Numbered from the stretch's first letter, positions 26,227-33,597 are shown. The stretch is DNA of 64,000 nt from Anaerolineae bacterium (GCA_020848035.1 JADLAX010000035.1:1-64000), one strand, 5' to 3'. The notes: a model not told the origin generated them from the sequence alone. Program-made: numbers and translations.

Positions 26227-26257
26227 GCGTGGGTCAATTTTTAGAATTGACCCACGC
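26227..26257 (+). terminator. Hairpin terminator of the cyclase gene
   Basis: GCGTGGGTCAATT (26227-26239) and AATTGACCCACGC (26245-26257) form a perfect 13-bp stem with a five-base loop, 16 bases past the stop and followed by TTT. Confidence 0.75.
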
Positions 26258-26272
26258 TTTCCTGCCTCAACC

Positions 26273-26300
26273 TGTAACCAATCCCCACCGCTTCCGTCTA
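26273..26300 (+). promoter_or_regulatory. ECF-type promoter of the sigma gene (autoregulation)
   Basis: TGTAACC (26273-26279), a 15-base spacer and CGTCTA (26295-26300) lie eight bases before ATG 26309. The identical hexamers and spacing recur at 27166-27193, so both are probably read by the sigma factor encoded here. Confidence 0.8.
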
Positions 26301-26308
26301 AAAAGTAG

Positions 26309-26926
26309 ATGGAAACAGAAACCGGCCACCACCAAGATGAACAGCTGCTCCTGGCCGCGCTGCGCCAGCGTGAGGCGCAGGCATTTGCTACCCTGTTTGA
26401 GCTGTACTCAGACAAGATTTACCGCCTCGCCTTGAGCCTGCTTAAGGAGGAAGCGGCGGCCGAAGGGGTGGTGCAGGATGCCTTTTTGCGCCTGATCGAA
26501 CGGCTGGATCAATTTGAAGGCCGGTCGGGTTTAGGCACCTGGCTCTACCGCATTGCCTACAACCTGAGCGTAGACCGGCTGCGGCAGCGCAGGCCGGAGG
26601 TGATTTTGGACGATGAGGGGGAAGACGGCCGTTTACCGGCCCCCATTCACGTCGTCGATTGGACCCAATGGCCCGAACAGCTGCTGAGCGATGCCGAAGT
26701 AACGGCCGAACTGGACAAAGCCATTGCCGCCCTGCCGGAAAAGTTTCGCGTGGTTTTTGTGCTGCGTGAAGTAGAAGGTTTATCAACCGAAGAAACCGCC
26801 CAAATCACCGGTTTGAGCCTGAGCGCCACCAAAGTTCGCCTGCACCGGGCGCGCCTCTTTTTGCGCGAGCAGTTGACCCAATCGCTGGTGCTGCTGGGCT
26901 CCGAGAAAAAACCTTATGAAATGTGA
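26309..26926 (+). CDS. ECF-type RNA polymerase sigma factor
   Basis: This 205-residue protein has sigma region 2 (about 22-95; FATLFELYSDKIYRLALSLL, GTWLYRIAYNLSVDRLRQR) and region 4 (about 140-195; FVLREVEGLSTEETAQITG, KVRLHRARLFLREQL). The linker is acidic. The gene overlaps the zinc-finger anti-sigma gene by 11 bases. An ECF promoter just upstream matches a second one downstream, so it likely drives its own gene and the small membrane-protein unit at 27212-27551. Because the -10 is only eight bases from the ATG, its mRNA is nearly leaderless. Confidence 0.93.
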   Translation: METETGHHQDEQLLLAALRQREAQAFATLFELYSDKIYRLALSLLKEEAAAEGVVQDAFLRLIERLDQFEGRSGLGTWLYRIAYNLSVDRLRQRRPEVILDDEGEDGRLPAPIHVVDWTQWPEQLLSDAEVTAELDKAIAALPEKFRVVFVLREVEGLSTEETAQITGLSLSATKVRLHRARLFLREQLTQSLVLLGSEKKPYEM

Positions 26927-27158
26927 AGAACTACTCCAATACCTATCGGACTACATTGACCGAGAATTGAGCGACGCGCTCACGGAAGAAGCACAGGAGC
27001 ATCTGGCCACCTGCCAAAACTGCCGCGTGGTGCTAGACAGCACCCAACAAACCATTTTTTTGTTCCGCGAACAGGGCAAACGAACCATTCCGGCACAAAA
27101 TCGGGCCCGGCTGTTTGGTCAGCTGCAAGAGGCGTTTCAGCTCTCAAAACCGGTTTGA
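26916..27158 (+). CDS. Zinc-finger anti-sigma factor, soluble
   Basis: This 80-residue protein has the ZAS signature H-x3-C-x2-C (HLATCQNC, about 28-35) after an N-terminal Cys (MKCEELLQYL), and no membrane segment. Such short anti-sigma proteins bind their ECF partner directly and may sense redox or another cytoplasmic signal. It overlaps the sigma gene by 11 bases, so synthesis is coupled. Confidence 0.88.
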   Translation: MKCEELLQYLSDYIDRELSDALTEEAQEHLATCQNCRVVLDSTQQTIFLFREQGKRTIPAQNRARLFGQLQEAFQLSKPV

Positions 27159-27165
27159 GCAATTT

Positions 27166-27193
27166 TGTAACCACGGCCATCCGGTTCCGTCTA
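27166..27193 (+). promoter_or_regulatory. ECF-type promoter of the small membrane-protein unit
   Basis: TGTAACC (27166-27172), 15 bases and CGTCTA (27188-27193) are identical in element and spacing to 26273-26300. It starts eight bases after the anti-sigma stop codon. Confidence 0.78.
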
Positions 27194-27211
27194 AAGAAAC
27201 ATAAGGGCAAG

Positions 27212-27334
27212 ATGAAGCAGAAAGAGGATTCACAAACCACCGCTACCAGCACACTCATCAAACTCATTCTCGTTTGTGTGCTCTGCCTCAGCCTCATCTC
27301 CGGCCTGGTTTATATCATTCAACTTTTTCAGTAA
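27212..27334 (+). CDS. Single-span membrane microprotein, 40 residues
   Basis: ATG 27212 opens a 40-residue reading frame beginning MKQKEDSQTTATSTLIK, followed by a hydrophobic span (LILVCVLCLSLISGLVYII) and LFQ. AAGGGC lies a few bases upstream. The gene sits 18 bases after an ECF promoter and 19 bases before the DUF2892 gene, which suggests a real two-gene unit. No family is recognised. A role in the membrane response controlled by the sigma factor is an inference. Confidence 0.6.
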   Translation: MKQKEDSQTTATSTLIKLILVCVLCLSLISGLVYIIQLFQ

Positions 27335-27353
27335 ACACTTTCGGAGGAATATC

Positions 27354-27551
27354 ATGAAACAAAATATGGGAAGCATCGATCGGATCGTTCGCGCAGTTTT
27401 TGCGGTTGTTGTCGCCGTGCTCTATTTCACCAACCTTATTTCGGGAACGGCCGCTATCATCCTGGGCATCCTGGCTATCGTTTTCTTGCTCACCAGCGTG
27501 GTTGGCTTTTGCCCGCTGTACGCCCCGTTTAAGCTCTCTACCAAGAAATAA
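27354..27551 (+). CDS. DUF2892-type small membrane protein
   Basis: This 65-residue protein has two hydrophobic segments. The motif NMGSIDRIVR at the N-terminus and GFCPLYAPF at the C-terminus are those of DUF2892 proteins, the inner-membrane part of YgaP-like rhodanese proteins. Here it stands alone without a rhodanese domain. CGGAGGAA gives a strong ribosome-binding site for ATG 27354. It ends the ECF-controlled unit before a good terminator. Confidence 0.85.
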   Translation: MKQNMGSIDRIVRAVFAVVVAVLYFTNLISGTAAIILGILAIVFLLTSVVGFCPLYAPFKLSTKK

Positions 27552-27574
27552 CGCTTAAACAACCATCACCTGTT

Positions 27575-27607
27575 AAAAAAGAGTGGCTCTGACCACTCTT
27601 TTTTTTT
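27575..27607 (+). terminator. Intrinsic terminator of the ECF-controlled unit
   Basis: GAGTGG (27581-27586) pairs with CCACTC (27593-27598). Flanking A and T runs extend the stem, and nine T follow. Confidence 0.93.
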
Positions 27608-27633
27608 GCCCAAAAGGCGATTTGCTTCACCCA

Positions 27634-27661
27634 TTCACAGGCGCCGGAAAGCAGGTAAAAT
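27634..27661 (+). promoter_or_regulatory. Possible promoter of the zinc-ribbon gene
   Basis: TTCACA (27634-27639), 16 bases and TAAAAT (27656-27661) lie 26 bases before ATG 27688. Confidence 0.4.
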
Positions 27662-27687
27662 GTAACAAACAGAGTGGGAGGCAACCG

Positions 27688-27909
27688 ATGGCAATCATCA
27701 TTTTTGGAACCAAAGGGCGCGTGGTATCAGACAGCAGCGCCAGCACGCAAACCACCACCTGTCGCTACTGCGGCAACGTGGTGGCGATGGAACCGGTGCG
27801 CAACAAGCGGTACTTTACCCTCTTTTTTATCCCCATCTTCCCGCTGGAAAAAGGTGAAACGGCCTGGCGGTGCCCCAGCTGCAAGAAATTGTTCCTGCGC
27901 AGAGAATAA
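27688..27909 (+). CDS. Small zinc-ribbon protein
   Basis: This 73-residue protein has two C-x2-C knuckles (CRYC about 24-27; CPSC about 62-65) around a hydrophobic middle (RYFTLFFIPIFPLEKGE). It matches short zinc-ribbon family proteins of unknown function. ATG 27688 follows GGGAGG. It is monocistronic between a terminator and a repeat block. Confidence 0.75.
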   Translation: MAIIIFGTKGRVVSDSSASTQTTTCRYCGNVVAMEPVRNKRYFTLFFIPIFPLEKGETAWRCPSCKKLFLRRE

Positions 27910-27913
27910 GATT

Positions 27914-27980
27914 TTAGCCGCGGATTTCGCGGATTTGCGCGAACTTTCTCTGTGCCTTTGCGCTGCTGCGTTGTTTTTTA
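27914..27980. repeat. CGCGGAT/TTTGCGC repeat block between convergent genes
   Basis: Words CCGCGGATTTCGCGGATT, then GTGCCTTTGCGCTGC and GTTTTTTAC. The final TTA (27978-27980) is the stop codon of the minus-strand PhnD-like gene, so the repeat supplies that gene's end. The same word order appears inside the helicase gene at 31342-31415. Confidence 0.7.
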
Positions 27981-28796
27981 CAGATGGATGTGATGGGCAG
28001 CGTGGAGCATGTGGCGGAGGGGATCGTACTGGGCGTCAACGGCCGTTGCAAACCTCACCATCTCGCCCAACGCCAAAACTGCACGTCCGGCTGACGTCTG
28101 GTGCAGCTGCGTCAGCGCCTGGCGGATGGCCCGGCGCAGCGGCGCGAGTACGCTTTTGTGGATCACCCACGGGGGAATCGGGCTGGGACCCAGCGTGTCG
28201 ATGAGGCGAATTTGCTGCGCCAACGCTGGACTGTGGCGTAGGGCATCCTCCAAAACCGTGCTGTCGATGGCCGAGGCATCCACTTTTCCGTCCACCACCA
28301 TTTCCAGCGAGCGCAGATGTGCCCCAGAGGCCACCACCTTGCCAAAAAAGTCGCCGTTTTCGCCAAGCTGCGCCAGTTTGTAGCGGGTGATGTGATAGCC
28401 CGACTGGGAGCCAACCTCGTTGTAGGCCCAGGTCGCCCCGCGCAAATCGGTAAAGGTGGTAACCGGGCTGTCGCGCCGCACCACTACATCGGAAAAGTAG
28501 ATGGGGCGATTTTGGTAACGCGCCCCGGCCATGACGGGCAGGGCAAGCAGTTCGATGGCGGGGTTGGGGCTTGTGCTGAGCGGAGTCGACGTAACGGCCG
28601 TTGCCATCACATACGGATAGCCACACATCCAGCCAACCTGAATTTGCCCAGTCAAAATACCCTGCAAACATTCTTCCCAGGGTGGGTCGATAACAAATTT
28701 CGTTTCCAGGTTCAGCTGCTGTGCCAGGATGTCGGCGACGGCGGCGGTGACGTCGTGGGTGTTGGCCGCCTGGCAGGTGGTCAGGTGCAGGATCAT
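27978..28796 (-). CDS. PhnD/SsuA-type substrate-binding protein without signal peptide
   Basis: This 272-residue protein is a type 2 periplasmic-binding fold related to PhnD (phosphonate/phosphate binding). Typical features are the early GQIQVGWMCGYPYV segment, the YFSDVVVRRDSPV strand, the hinge ATWAYNEVGSQSGYH, and VDGKVDASAIDSTV. ATG 28796 overlaps the stop of the upstream hydrolase gene in an ATGA arrangement, fixing the start and excluding an export signal. Without transporter genes nearby and without a signal peptide, a cytoplasmic sensor or enzyme-partner role is possible; the ligand is unknown. Confidence 0.72.
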   Translation of the reverse strand: MILHLTTCQAANTHDVTAAVADILAQQLNLETKFVIDPPWEECLQGILTGQIQVGWMCGYPYVMATAVTSTPLSTSPNPAIELLALPVMAGARYQNRPIYFSDVVVRRDSPVTTFTDLRGATWAYNEVGSQSGYHITRYKLAQLGENGDFFGKVVASGAHLRSLEMVVDGKVDASAIDSTVLEDALRHSPALAQQIRLIDTLGPSPIPPWVIHKSVLAPLRRAIRQALTQLHQTSAGRAVLALGEMVRFATAVDAQYDPLRHMLHAAHHIHL

Positions 28797-29623
28797 GCGG
28801 CGGGGTTGAGGTAATTGAGGACGATGTGGGCGACGTGGGACGGCCGTTCCAACGTCAGCATGTGGCCGCAGTCGGGCACCTCGACAAAAGTGGCGTGGGG
28901 CTGGACTTCCTGCCACAGCTGCCATGCCTGCGGGAAAACCGTGTCCGAATCCTCGGCGCGGACGGCCAGCGTGGGCTGGGTCAGCTGGGGGATGGCCTGC
29001 CACACTTCCTGCGGCGGCATCGCGTAAAATCGGGCTTCCCACTCACGCGGGTACACCAGTTCATAGTTACCAACGGCCGTTTCTCGCGTCGCCGAATTGA
29101 CATAATCCCACAAAGCCTCATCGGAAAAACGTTTAAAAACCAGCTTGCGTCGGAAGCGGGCAAAAGCGGCTTCGCGGCTGTCCCAGTGGTTGCGCCGCTT
29201 GAGCGCCCCGGCGACCATCGGGTTAAACACCCCCGCATCGGGATTTTGGGCCACCATCTGCAAAATGTGAGGTGGCAAGAAGACCGGCTCGATGAGAATG
29301 AGGTGGGAAAAGAGGTCGGGCCGGGCCACGGCGGCAAACAGCGTTGCCACTGCCCCCAGCGAATGCCCCACGCCAATGACCTGCTGCCAGCCCATCTGAT
29401 CAAAAAAGCGAATCAGGTCGTCGGCGACGACGGTCCAGTCGGTCATCTCCTCGGGCTGGGAGCCGGGCCACAGCGGCCGGTGCGCCACGGCGTAGACGTG
29501 GAACTGCGCGGTGAGCGGCTGCAAAAATTGGCGAAACCCGGCCGGTGGGTAGGCGTTGGGGTGGGCGAAATGGAGAATACGGCCGTTGCCGCCAAAATCG
29601 ATGTAGGGAATGGAATCAGTCAA
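28793..29623 (-). CDS. Alpha/beta-hydrolase fold enzyme
   Basis: This 276-residue protein has the nucleophile elbow GHSLG (Ser about 89), an acid residue in the VRAEDSD segment (about 225) and a catalytic His in DCGHMLTLERP (about 254). The fold family covers esterases, lactonases and C-C hydrolases, and the substrate cannot be read from sequence. It is co-translated with the PhnD-like gene (four-base overlap). Confidence 0.82.
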   Translation of the reverse strand: MTDSIPYIDFGGNGRILHFAHPNAYPPAGFRQFLQPLTAQFHVYAVAHRPLWPGSQPEEMTDWTVVADDLIRFFDQMGWQQVIGVGHSLGAVATLFAAVARPDLFSHLILIEPVFLPPHILQMVAQNPDAGVFNPMVAGALKRRNHWDSREAAFARFRRKLVFKRFSDEALWDYVNSATRETAVGNYELVYPREWEARFYAMPPQEVWQAIPQLTQPTLAVRAEDSDTVFPQAWQLWQEVQPHATFVEVPDCGHMLTLERPSHVAHIVLNYLNPAA

Positions 29624-29655
29624 TCGGTTGTCCTTTTACAAAATGTGGTCTGCAC

Positions 29656-29684
29656 GTAAGGGCGACCCGCCGGGTCGCCCTTAC
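29656..29684. repeat. GTAAGGGCGACCCG perfect hairpin at vapC 3' end
   Basis: Fourteen-base arms (29656-29669 and 29671-29684) surround a single base. The vapC stop codon (29681-29683) lies in the right arm, and the hydrolase gene begins 33 bases to the left. Likely a terminator and a dispersed repeat. Confidence 0.75.
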
Positions 29685-30115
29685 TTAAAATCGCCCAAGA
29701 AATGCACCCACTCCAACTTGTCGCTCACGGCGTTGAACAGGCGCTGATCGGCCGTCCAGAATGGACAGCCCAAATGCTCGGCCAGAGCCAGGTAATGGGT
29801 GTCATATGCCGTGGGACGGCCGAATTCAGTGGCCAACTGCCAGGCGCGTGCATGGATGCCGTCAAATGTCTGTAGCGCTACCTCAAATTGCAGCGCTTTT
29901 TCCAGTATCTTTTGCGCCATTTCTGGTTGGATCAGGCCACGGTGGGTGAGTTTACGGAGAACGGCCGTTACTTCAAACCAAAACAAATACGGCGCAACGG
30001 GCTGCACTCCCGCCGTCACCCAGCCACGCCACAGCGCCTCAGCCAAATGACTATCCGGTTCATTAAGAAGCAATTTGAGGAGAATGCCGGAATCAACGCA
30101 AATCTGTGAGGTCAT
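29681..30115 (-). CDS. vapC: VapC-like PIN-domain toxin
   Basis: This 144-residue PIN-domain RNase has the conserved acidic residues: Asp in CVDSGILLKLL (about 7), Glu in FWFEVTAVLRK (about 48), Asp in TAYDTHYLALAE (about 103) and Asp in FWTADQRLFN (about 121). ATG 30115 lies inside the end of the antitoxin gene (23-base overlap), the usual coupled order antitoxin-toxin. These toxins cleave tRNA or rRNA; the target here is unknown. Confidence 0.88.
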   Translation of the reverse strand: MTSQICVDSGILLKLLLNEPDSHLAEALWRGWVTAGVQPVAPYLFWFEVTAVLRKLTHRGLIQPEMAQKILEKALQFEVALQTFDGIHARAWQLATEFGRPTAYDTHYLALAEHLGCPFWTADQRLFNAVSDKLEWVHFLGDFK

Positions 30116-30419
30116 CCAACCGCTCCTCCCGAACCTCTTCCAGCGCAGAAGTAGAGTCCGTGAGGTAGCCTTGATCGGCCCCACTTTCACGGAGTTGGCG
30201 CGCTTCTGCCAGTAAATTTAACTGCTGAGTTTGGTAAAGTTCGCGCTGGCTTTCTTCCAGCAGCGTTTCCAGCAGGCGCAAATCTTCAACGCTGATCAGG
30301 GCGGCCCGCTCCTTGCCGTGCGACAGCAAAATAAAACGCGTGCCGCCAAACGACGCCTGGTTCACAATCTCGCCCAAATTTTGCTTGAGTTCCGTTACAG
30401 AAATGGTTTTTGCCGCCAT
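30093..30419 (-). CDS. Phd/YefM-type antitoxin
   Basis: This 108-residue protein has the Phd/YefM N-terminal DNA-binding fold (KTISVTELKQNLGEIVNQA, FILLSHGKERAALISVEDL) and an extended acidic C-terminal region that would wrap the toxin. ATG 30419 behind AAAGGTGG is preferred to GTG 30428. A perfect 14-base palindrome lies 19 bases upstream as the probable operator. Confidence 0.87.
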   Translation of the reverse strand: MAAKTISVTELKQNLGEIVNQASFGGTRFILLSHGKERAALISVEDLRLLETLLEESQRELYQTQQLNLLAEARQLRESGADQGYLTDSTSALEEVREERLDDLTDLR

Positions 30420-30437
30420 ATCACCCACCTTTCACAC

Positions 30438-30451
30438 AAATCGTACGATTT
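30438..30451 (-). promoter_or_regulatory. Operator palindrome of the vapBC-like operon
   Basis: AAATCGTACGATTT is a perfect palindrome upstream of the antitoxin start, with a related half-site (AATTGTAC) adjacent. Phd-type antitoxins bind such sites to repress their operon. Confidence 0.65.
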
Positions 30452-30470
30452 ATGCGAATTGTACCATACT

Positions 30471-30500
30471 GTAGAGCAAAGGCACATGCCTTTGCCCTAC
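30471..30500. repeat. GTAGAGCAAAGGCA hairpin at helicase 3' end
   Basis: Arms 30471-30484 and 30487-30500 pair with one mismatch. The helicase stop codon TAG (30497-30499, minus strand) is part of the right arm. Confidence 0.7.
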
Positions 30501-33163
30501 GTGAGCATTTGCAAAAGCTGCCGGGTGACTTGCTTGGTGTCCGGGCCGATTTCGCCGGGGGGTCCGACGCAGGCGGGGCAGCCGTCGCGGCAGCGGCAGT
30601 CGCTGACCAGCTCCAGGGCGGCGGGCAGCAGGTCGTGGTGCTGCTCAAACAGGCGTTGGCTAAAGCCCACCCCTGCTGCCACCGATTCGTAAATCACGAT
30701 GGTGGGAGCCTGGGTCAACGGGCTGCGGCTTTCGGCCACCACTTCAATGTCGCCGGGATCGCACATGAGGGTGAGCGGGGCCAGGTTGCGCAGGACATAG
30801 GCCAGCCCACCCAGCGCGGAGCGGGCCTGCTGCCCGGCTTCGGCCTGTTTGTGGCAGCTGGGGCAGAGTGTAATGAGGTTTTCTGGCTGGTTGGCCTGCA
30901 AATAATTGTCGTTTTGGCCGGGGATGTAGTTGAAGTCGCGGAACGGCCGTATATGGTGCACGTGCAGCGTTGTGGTCGATTTAGACCTGACAGGTTCCTC
31001 GCCAGAGGCTTCGGTAGACGAGGCCGGGATGGAGGAACCTGTCAGGTCTTGGGGGGCTTTACCTTCCGCGCCACAGTTGCGACAGCGATAGCCATCGCGG
31101 GCCAGCACGATTTTCCGCTGCTGCGGCCAGTTGGGACCGTAATTATTCGGCCGTAGCAAAATGCCCGCGTCGTACAGCCGCTCCGTCAGCGCATCGGAGA
31201 AGATGAGCCAGTAGCCGCTGGTCTCCAACACCATCTCCGGCAGATCAATCTCGCCAAAGCCCAGCGTCTCATGCGTGTACCGCTTGATTTTGCGGTAGCC
31301 GGTGGCCTTCGTCACCACGGTCACATCGCCCCAGGCACGTAATAAATCAGCAGATTTCGCAGATTCCGCAGATTTTTCCTTTGCTTCTTCAAAATCTTTG
31401 CGCCTTTGCGTCAAAAACTCCTCAGCCGTTTCCTCTGGATTCAGCTCGCGGATGGAGCTGCCGATGCTGGCGCGGGTGTAATAATCGACTTCGATGGGGC
31501 GGACGTGGGCGATACGGCCGTTCCAATCAAATTCCTCCACCAAATAGGTGCGCGCCTGGTGCATGTAAATCGAGCCTTCGTACACCATGACGGGCGCGGT
31601 TTCCAGGTCCACCTCGCCAATGACATGCACGCCGTCTTCATCGTGGGCCTGGATGACGACGGTATCATCGCCGCTGGTGCGCAGGGAAACGGCCGTAGCC
31701 GGTGACCCTTCCCCCACGTAATGAAACTGATCCCGCGTCTCGTGCAGGTCGCCGCCGTCGCGCAGCGCTTCCAGCAGCGGCGTCACGTCGCCAAAGCCGC
31801 CAAAAGCTTCGCCCTGCTTAAACGGCAGTTCGTAGGCGGCACACAGCAGATGGCGCACCATGATGCGCAAATTATCCGGGTTGGTGAGGGCGTGTTCGGG
31901 TGAACGGCCGAAAATGTAGCGCGGGTGGGTGCAAATGTACTGATCCAGCGGGCTGTTGTTGGCCACCATGACGGCTATGGACTGGTCATTGCGCCGCCCG
32001 GCGCGGCCCGCCTGCTGCCAGATGGAGGCAATCGAGCCAGGGTAGCCAGTAATCACGGCCGCATCCAGCTGGCCAATGTCGATGCCCAGCTCCAGGGCGT
32101 TGGTGGCCACCACGCCGCGAATCTGCCCGGTGCGCAGGCCGTGTTCAATCTGGCGGCGCTCCAACGGCAAATAGCCGCCGCGATAGCCAGTGACCGACAG
32201 TGCCTCGCCGCCCTGGTAAACCACGTCGTCGCGCAGGTAGGCCAGCAGCAGCTCCACCGTCTGCCGGGCGCGGGCAAAGACGATCGTTTGGATGTCGGAC
32301 GCCAGAAAGGTGCTGGCGGCATCCCGTGCGGCCAAAACGGAGCTGCCGCGCAGCCCCAGGGTCTCGTCGATGATGGGCGGGTTGTACAAAATGAACTGCT
32401 TTTCGCCGCTGGGCGCGCCATTTTGCGATTCGTCGATGAGGGTAAACGGCCGTTCCACCAACCGTTCCGCATGTTCTTTCGGATTGGCAATGGTGGCCGA
32501 GCAGCAAATAACCTGCGGATCGCTGCCGTAAAAGTGGCACAGCCGCTGCAAACGGCGCAGCACGTTGGCCACGTGGCTGCCAAAAATGCCGCGATAGGCG
32601 TGAATCTCGTCCAGCACCACAAATTCCAGGTTGGCCAGCAAACTGCGCCAGCCGGTGTGGTAGGGCAAGATGCCGCTGTGCAGCATGTCCGGGTTGGTGA
32701 TGAGGATGCCGTCGCTGCGGCGCACCTGGGTGCGCTGGCTGCGCGGCGTGTCGCCATCGTAGCTGTACACATCGAAGGGCAGATTGCCCGCCGCAATCAA
32801 TGCCTGGGTTTCGGCCAGCTGGTCCTGCGACAGCGCTTTGGTGGGAAAGAGGTAGAGGGCACGCGCTTTCGGCCGTTCCAACAGCCGCTGAAAAACGGGA
32901 ATGGTGTAACACAACGATTTGCCCGAAGCGGTGGTGGTGGCGACGATGATGTTTTGCTTTTGGGCGGCGGCAGAAACGGCCGCTGCCTGATGCGTAAACA
33001 GCTCGGCCACACCCCGCTGGTTCAATGCCTGGGTGATGGCCGATGGCAGCTCAACCGCCTCCGTCACGGCCGGGCGGGCGCGTAAGCGTTCCCAGGCGAC
33101 CACGCTGCTCATAAAATCCCGGTTCAGGCGCAAGCTCGCTAACAGTTCAGCAACAGAAGACAT
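30497..33163 (-). CDS. MrfA/YprA-type DEAD helicase with embedded HNH domain
   Basis: This 888-residue protein has superfamily 2 helicase motifs: I TTTASGKS (76-83), II DEIH (about 184), III SATIANP, and VI QQAGRAGR. The C-terminal DUF1998-type zinc module shows CRCRDGCPACVG (about 856). MrfA helicases of this kind (B. subtilis YprA, about 750 residues) act in DNA repair. Unusually, an HNH-like domain sits between the helicase core and the zinc module (about 675-790): CRNC, HVHHIRPF and CPSCHK supply the metal and catalytic pattern. Two stretches look like repeat DNA read in frame: DLTGSSIPASSTEASGEEPV within the HNH region and a Lys/Glu/Ala-rich segment (AEEFLTQRRKDFEEAKEKSA on) near residue 590. 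The stop is in a hairpin repeat. Confidence 0.85.
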   Translation of the reverse strand: MSSVAELLASLRLNRDFMSSVVAWERLRARPAVTEAVELPSAITQALNQRGVAELFTHQAAAVSAAAQKQNIIVATTTASGKSLCYTIPVFQRLLERPKARALYLFPTKALSQDQLAETQALIAAGNLPFDVYSYDGDTPRSQRTQVRRSDGILITNPDMLHSGILPYHTGWRSLLANLEFVVLDEIHAYRGIFGSHVANVLRRLQRLCHFYGSDPQVICCSATIANPKEHAERLVERPFTLIDESQNGAPSGEKQFILYNPPIIDETLGLRGSSVLAARDAASTFLASDIQTIVFARARQTVELLLAYLRDDVVYQGGEALSVTGYRGGYLPLERRQIEHGLRTGQIRGVVATNALELGIDIGQLDAAVITGYPGSIASIWQQAGRAGRRNDQSIAVMVANNSPLDQYICTHPRYIFGRSPEHALTNPDNLRIMVRHLLCAAYELPFKQGEAFGGFGDVTPLLEALRDGGDLHETRDQFHYVGEGSPATAVSLRTSGDDTVVIQAHDEDGVHVIGEVDLETAPVMVYEGSIYMHQARTYLVEEFDWNGRIAHVRPIEVDYYTRASIGSSIRELNPEETAEEFLTQRRKDFEEAKEKSAESAKSADLLRAWGDVTVVTKATGYRKIKRYTHETLGFGEIDLPEMVLETSGYWLIFSDALTERLYDAGILLRPNNYGPNWPQQRKIVLARDGYRCRNCGAEGKAPQDLTGSSIPASSTEASGEEPVRSKSTTTLHVHHIRPFRDFNYIPGQNDNYLQANQPENLITLCPSCHKQAEAGQQARSALGGLAYVLRNLAPLTLMCDPGDIEVVAESRSPLTQAPTIVIYESVAAGVGFSQRLFEQHHDLLPAALELVSDCRCRDGCPACVGPPGEIGPDTKQVTRQLLQMLT
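30983..31049. repeat. GACCTGACAGGT inverted repeat inside the helicase gene
   Basis: AGACCTGACAGGTTCCTC (30983-31000) is perfectly complementary to GAGGAACCTGTCAGGTCT (31032-31049) over a 31-base loop. It belongs to the family at 2272-2335. It is read in frame as about 22 low-complexity residues between the first Cys pair and the His motif of the HNH domain. Confidence 0.85.
31342..31415. repeat. GCAGATT/TTTGCGCC repeat inside the helicase gene
   Basis: Quasi-tandem GCAGATTTCGCAGATTCCGC words followed by CTTTGCGCCTTTGCGTC match the intergenic block type at 27914-27980. The block is read in frame in the helicase as a charged helical insertion. Confidence 0.75.
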
Positions 33164-33202
33164 GGGGGGAATTATACAGCTTGAGTGGGGGGACGGCTTT
33201 TA

Positions 33203-33234
33203 AATGAGGGGTGAGGGATGAGGGATGAGGGATG
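33203..33234. repeat. GAGGGATGAGGGATG tandem words upstream of the helicase
   Basis: Four heptad-like GAGGGAT units in a row, the same words that end the aminotransferase gene at 52339. Confidence 0.65.
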
Positions 33235-33547
33235 TTTACTAAAAGTTATCCATATGGTTTTCATTTTATTTATTATTTTTAGTAGTTCTTAGTAGGGGCT
33301 GGGGATATGTGAACAACTTTTTTTAGCCCCCATATCTGCGGGTGGTTTGCCTGCCAGACCCATATCTTTCTTCGGCTTAGGAGACACGGCCGTTTGCTGC
33401 CTGGGGATTCTTTTGTATAACCAGCGGCACAACTAAAATCGGGCAGTTCTTACCCACTTTAGTCCAAATGTGTATTTGGCATAGGACTTGAGTATACCCC
33501 CATATGTGGCGGTCCTTCACGCAACTGCCGATTTATGACAACTGGTG

Positions 33548-33597
33548 TTTTCCACAGTTAAGATCGGTTTTCCACAGTAAACGGCCGTTTATCCACA
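33548..33597 (+). other. Cluster of three phased DnaA boxes
   Basis: TTTTCCACA (33548-33556), TTTTCCACA (33568-33576) and a perfect consensus TTATCCACA (33589-33597) lie on one strand at 20- and 21-base intervals, about two helical turns. The regular phasing argues against chance. Confidence 0.65.
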
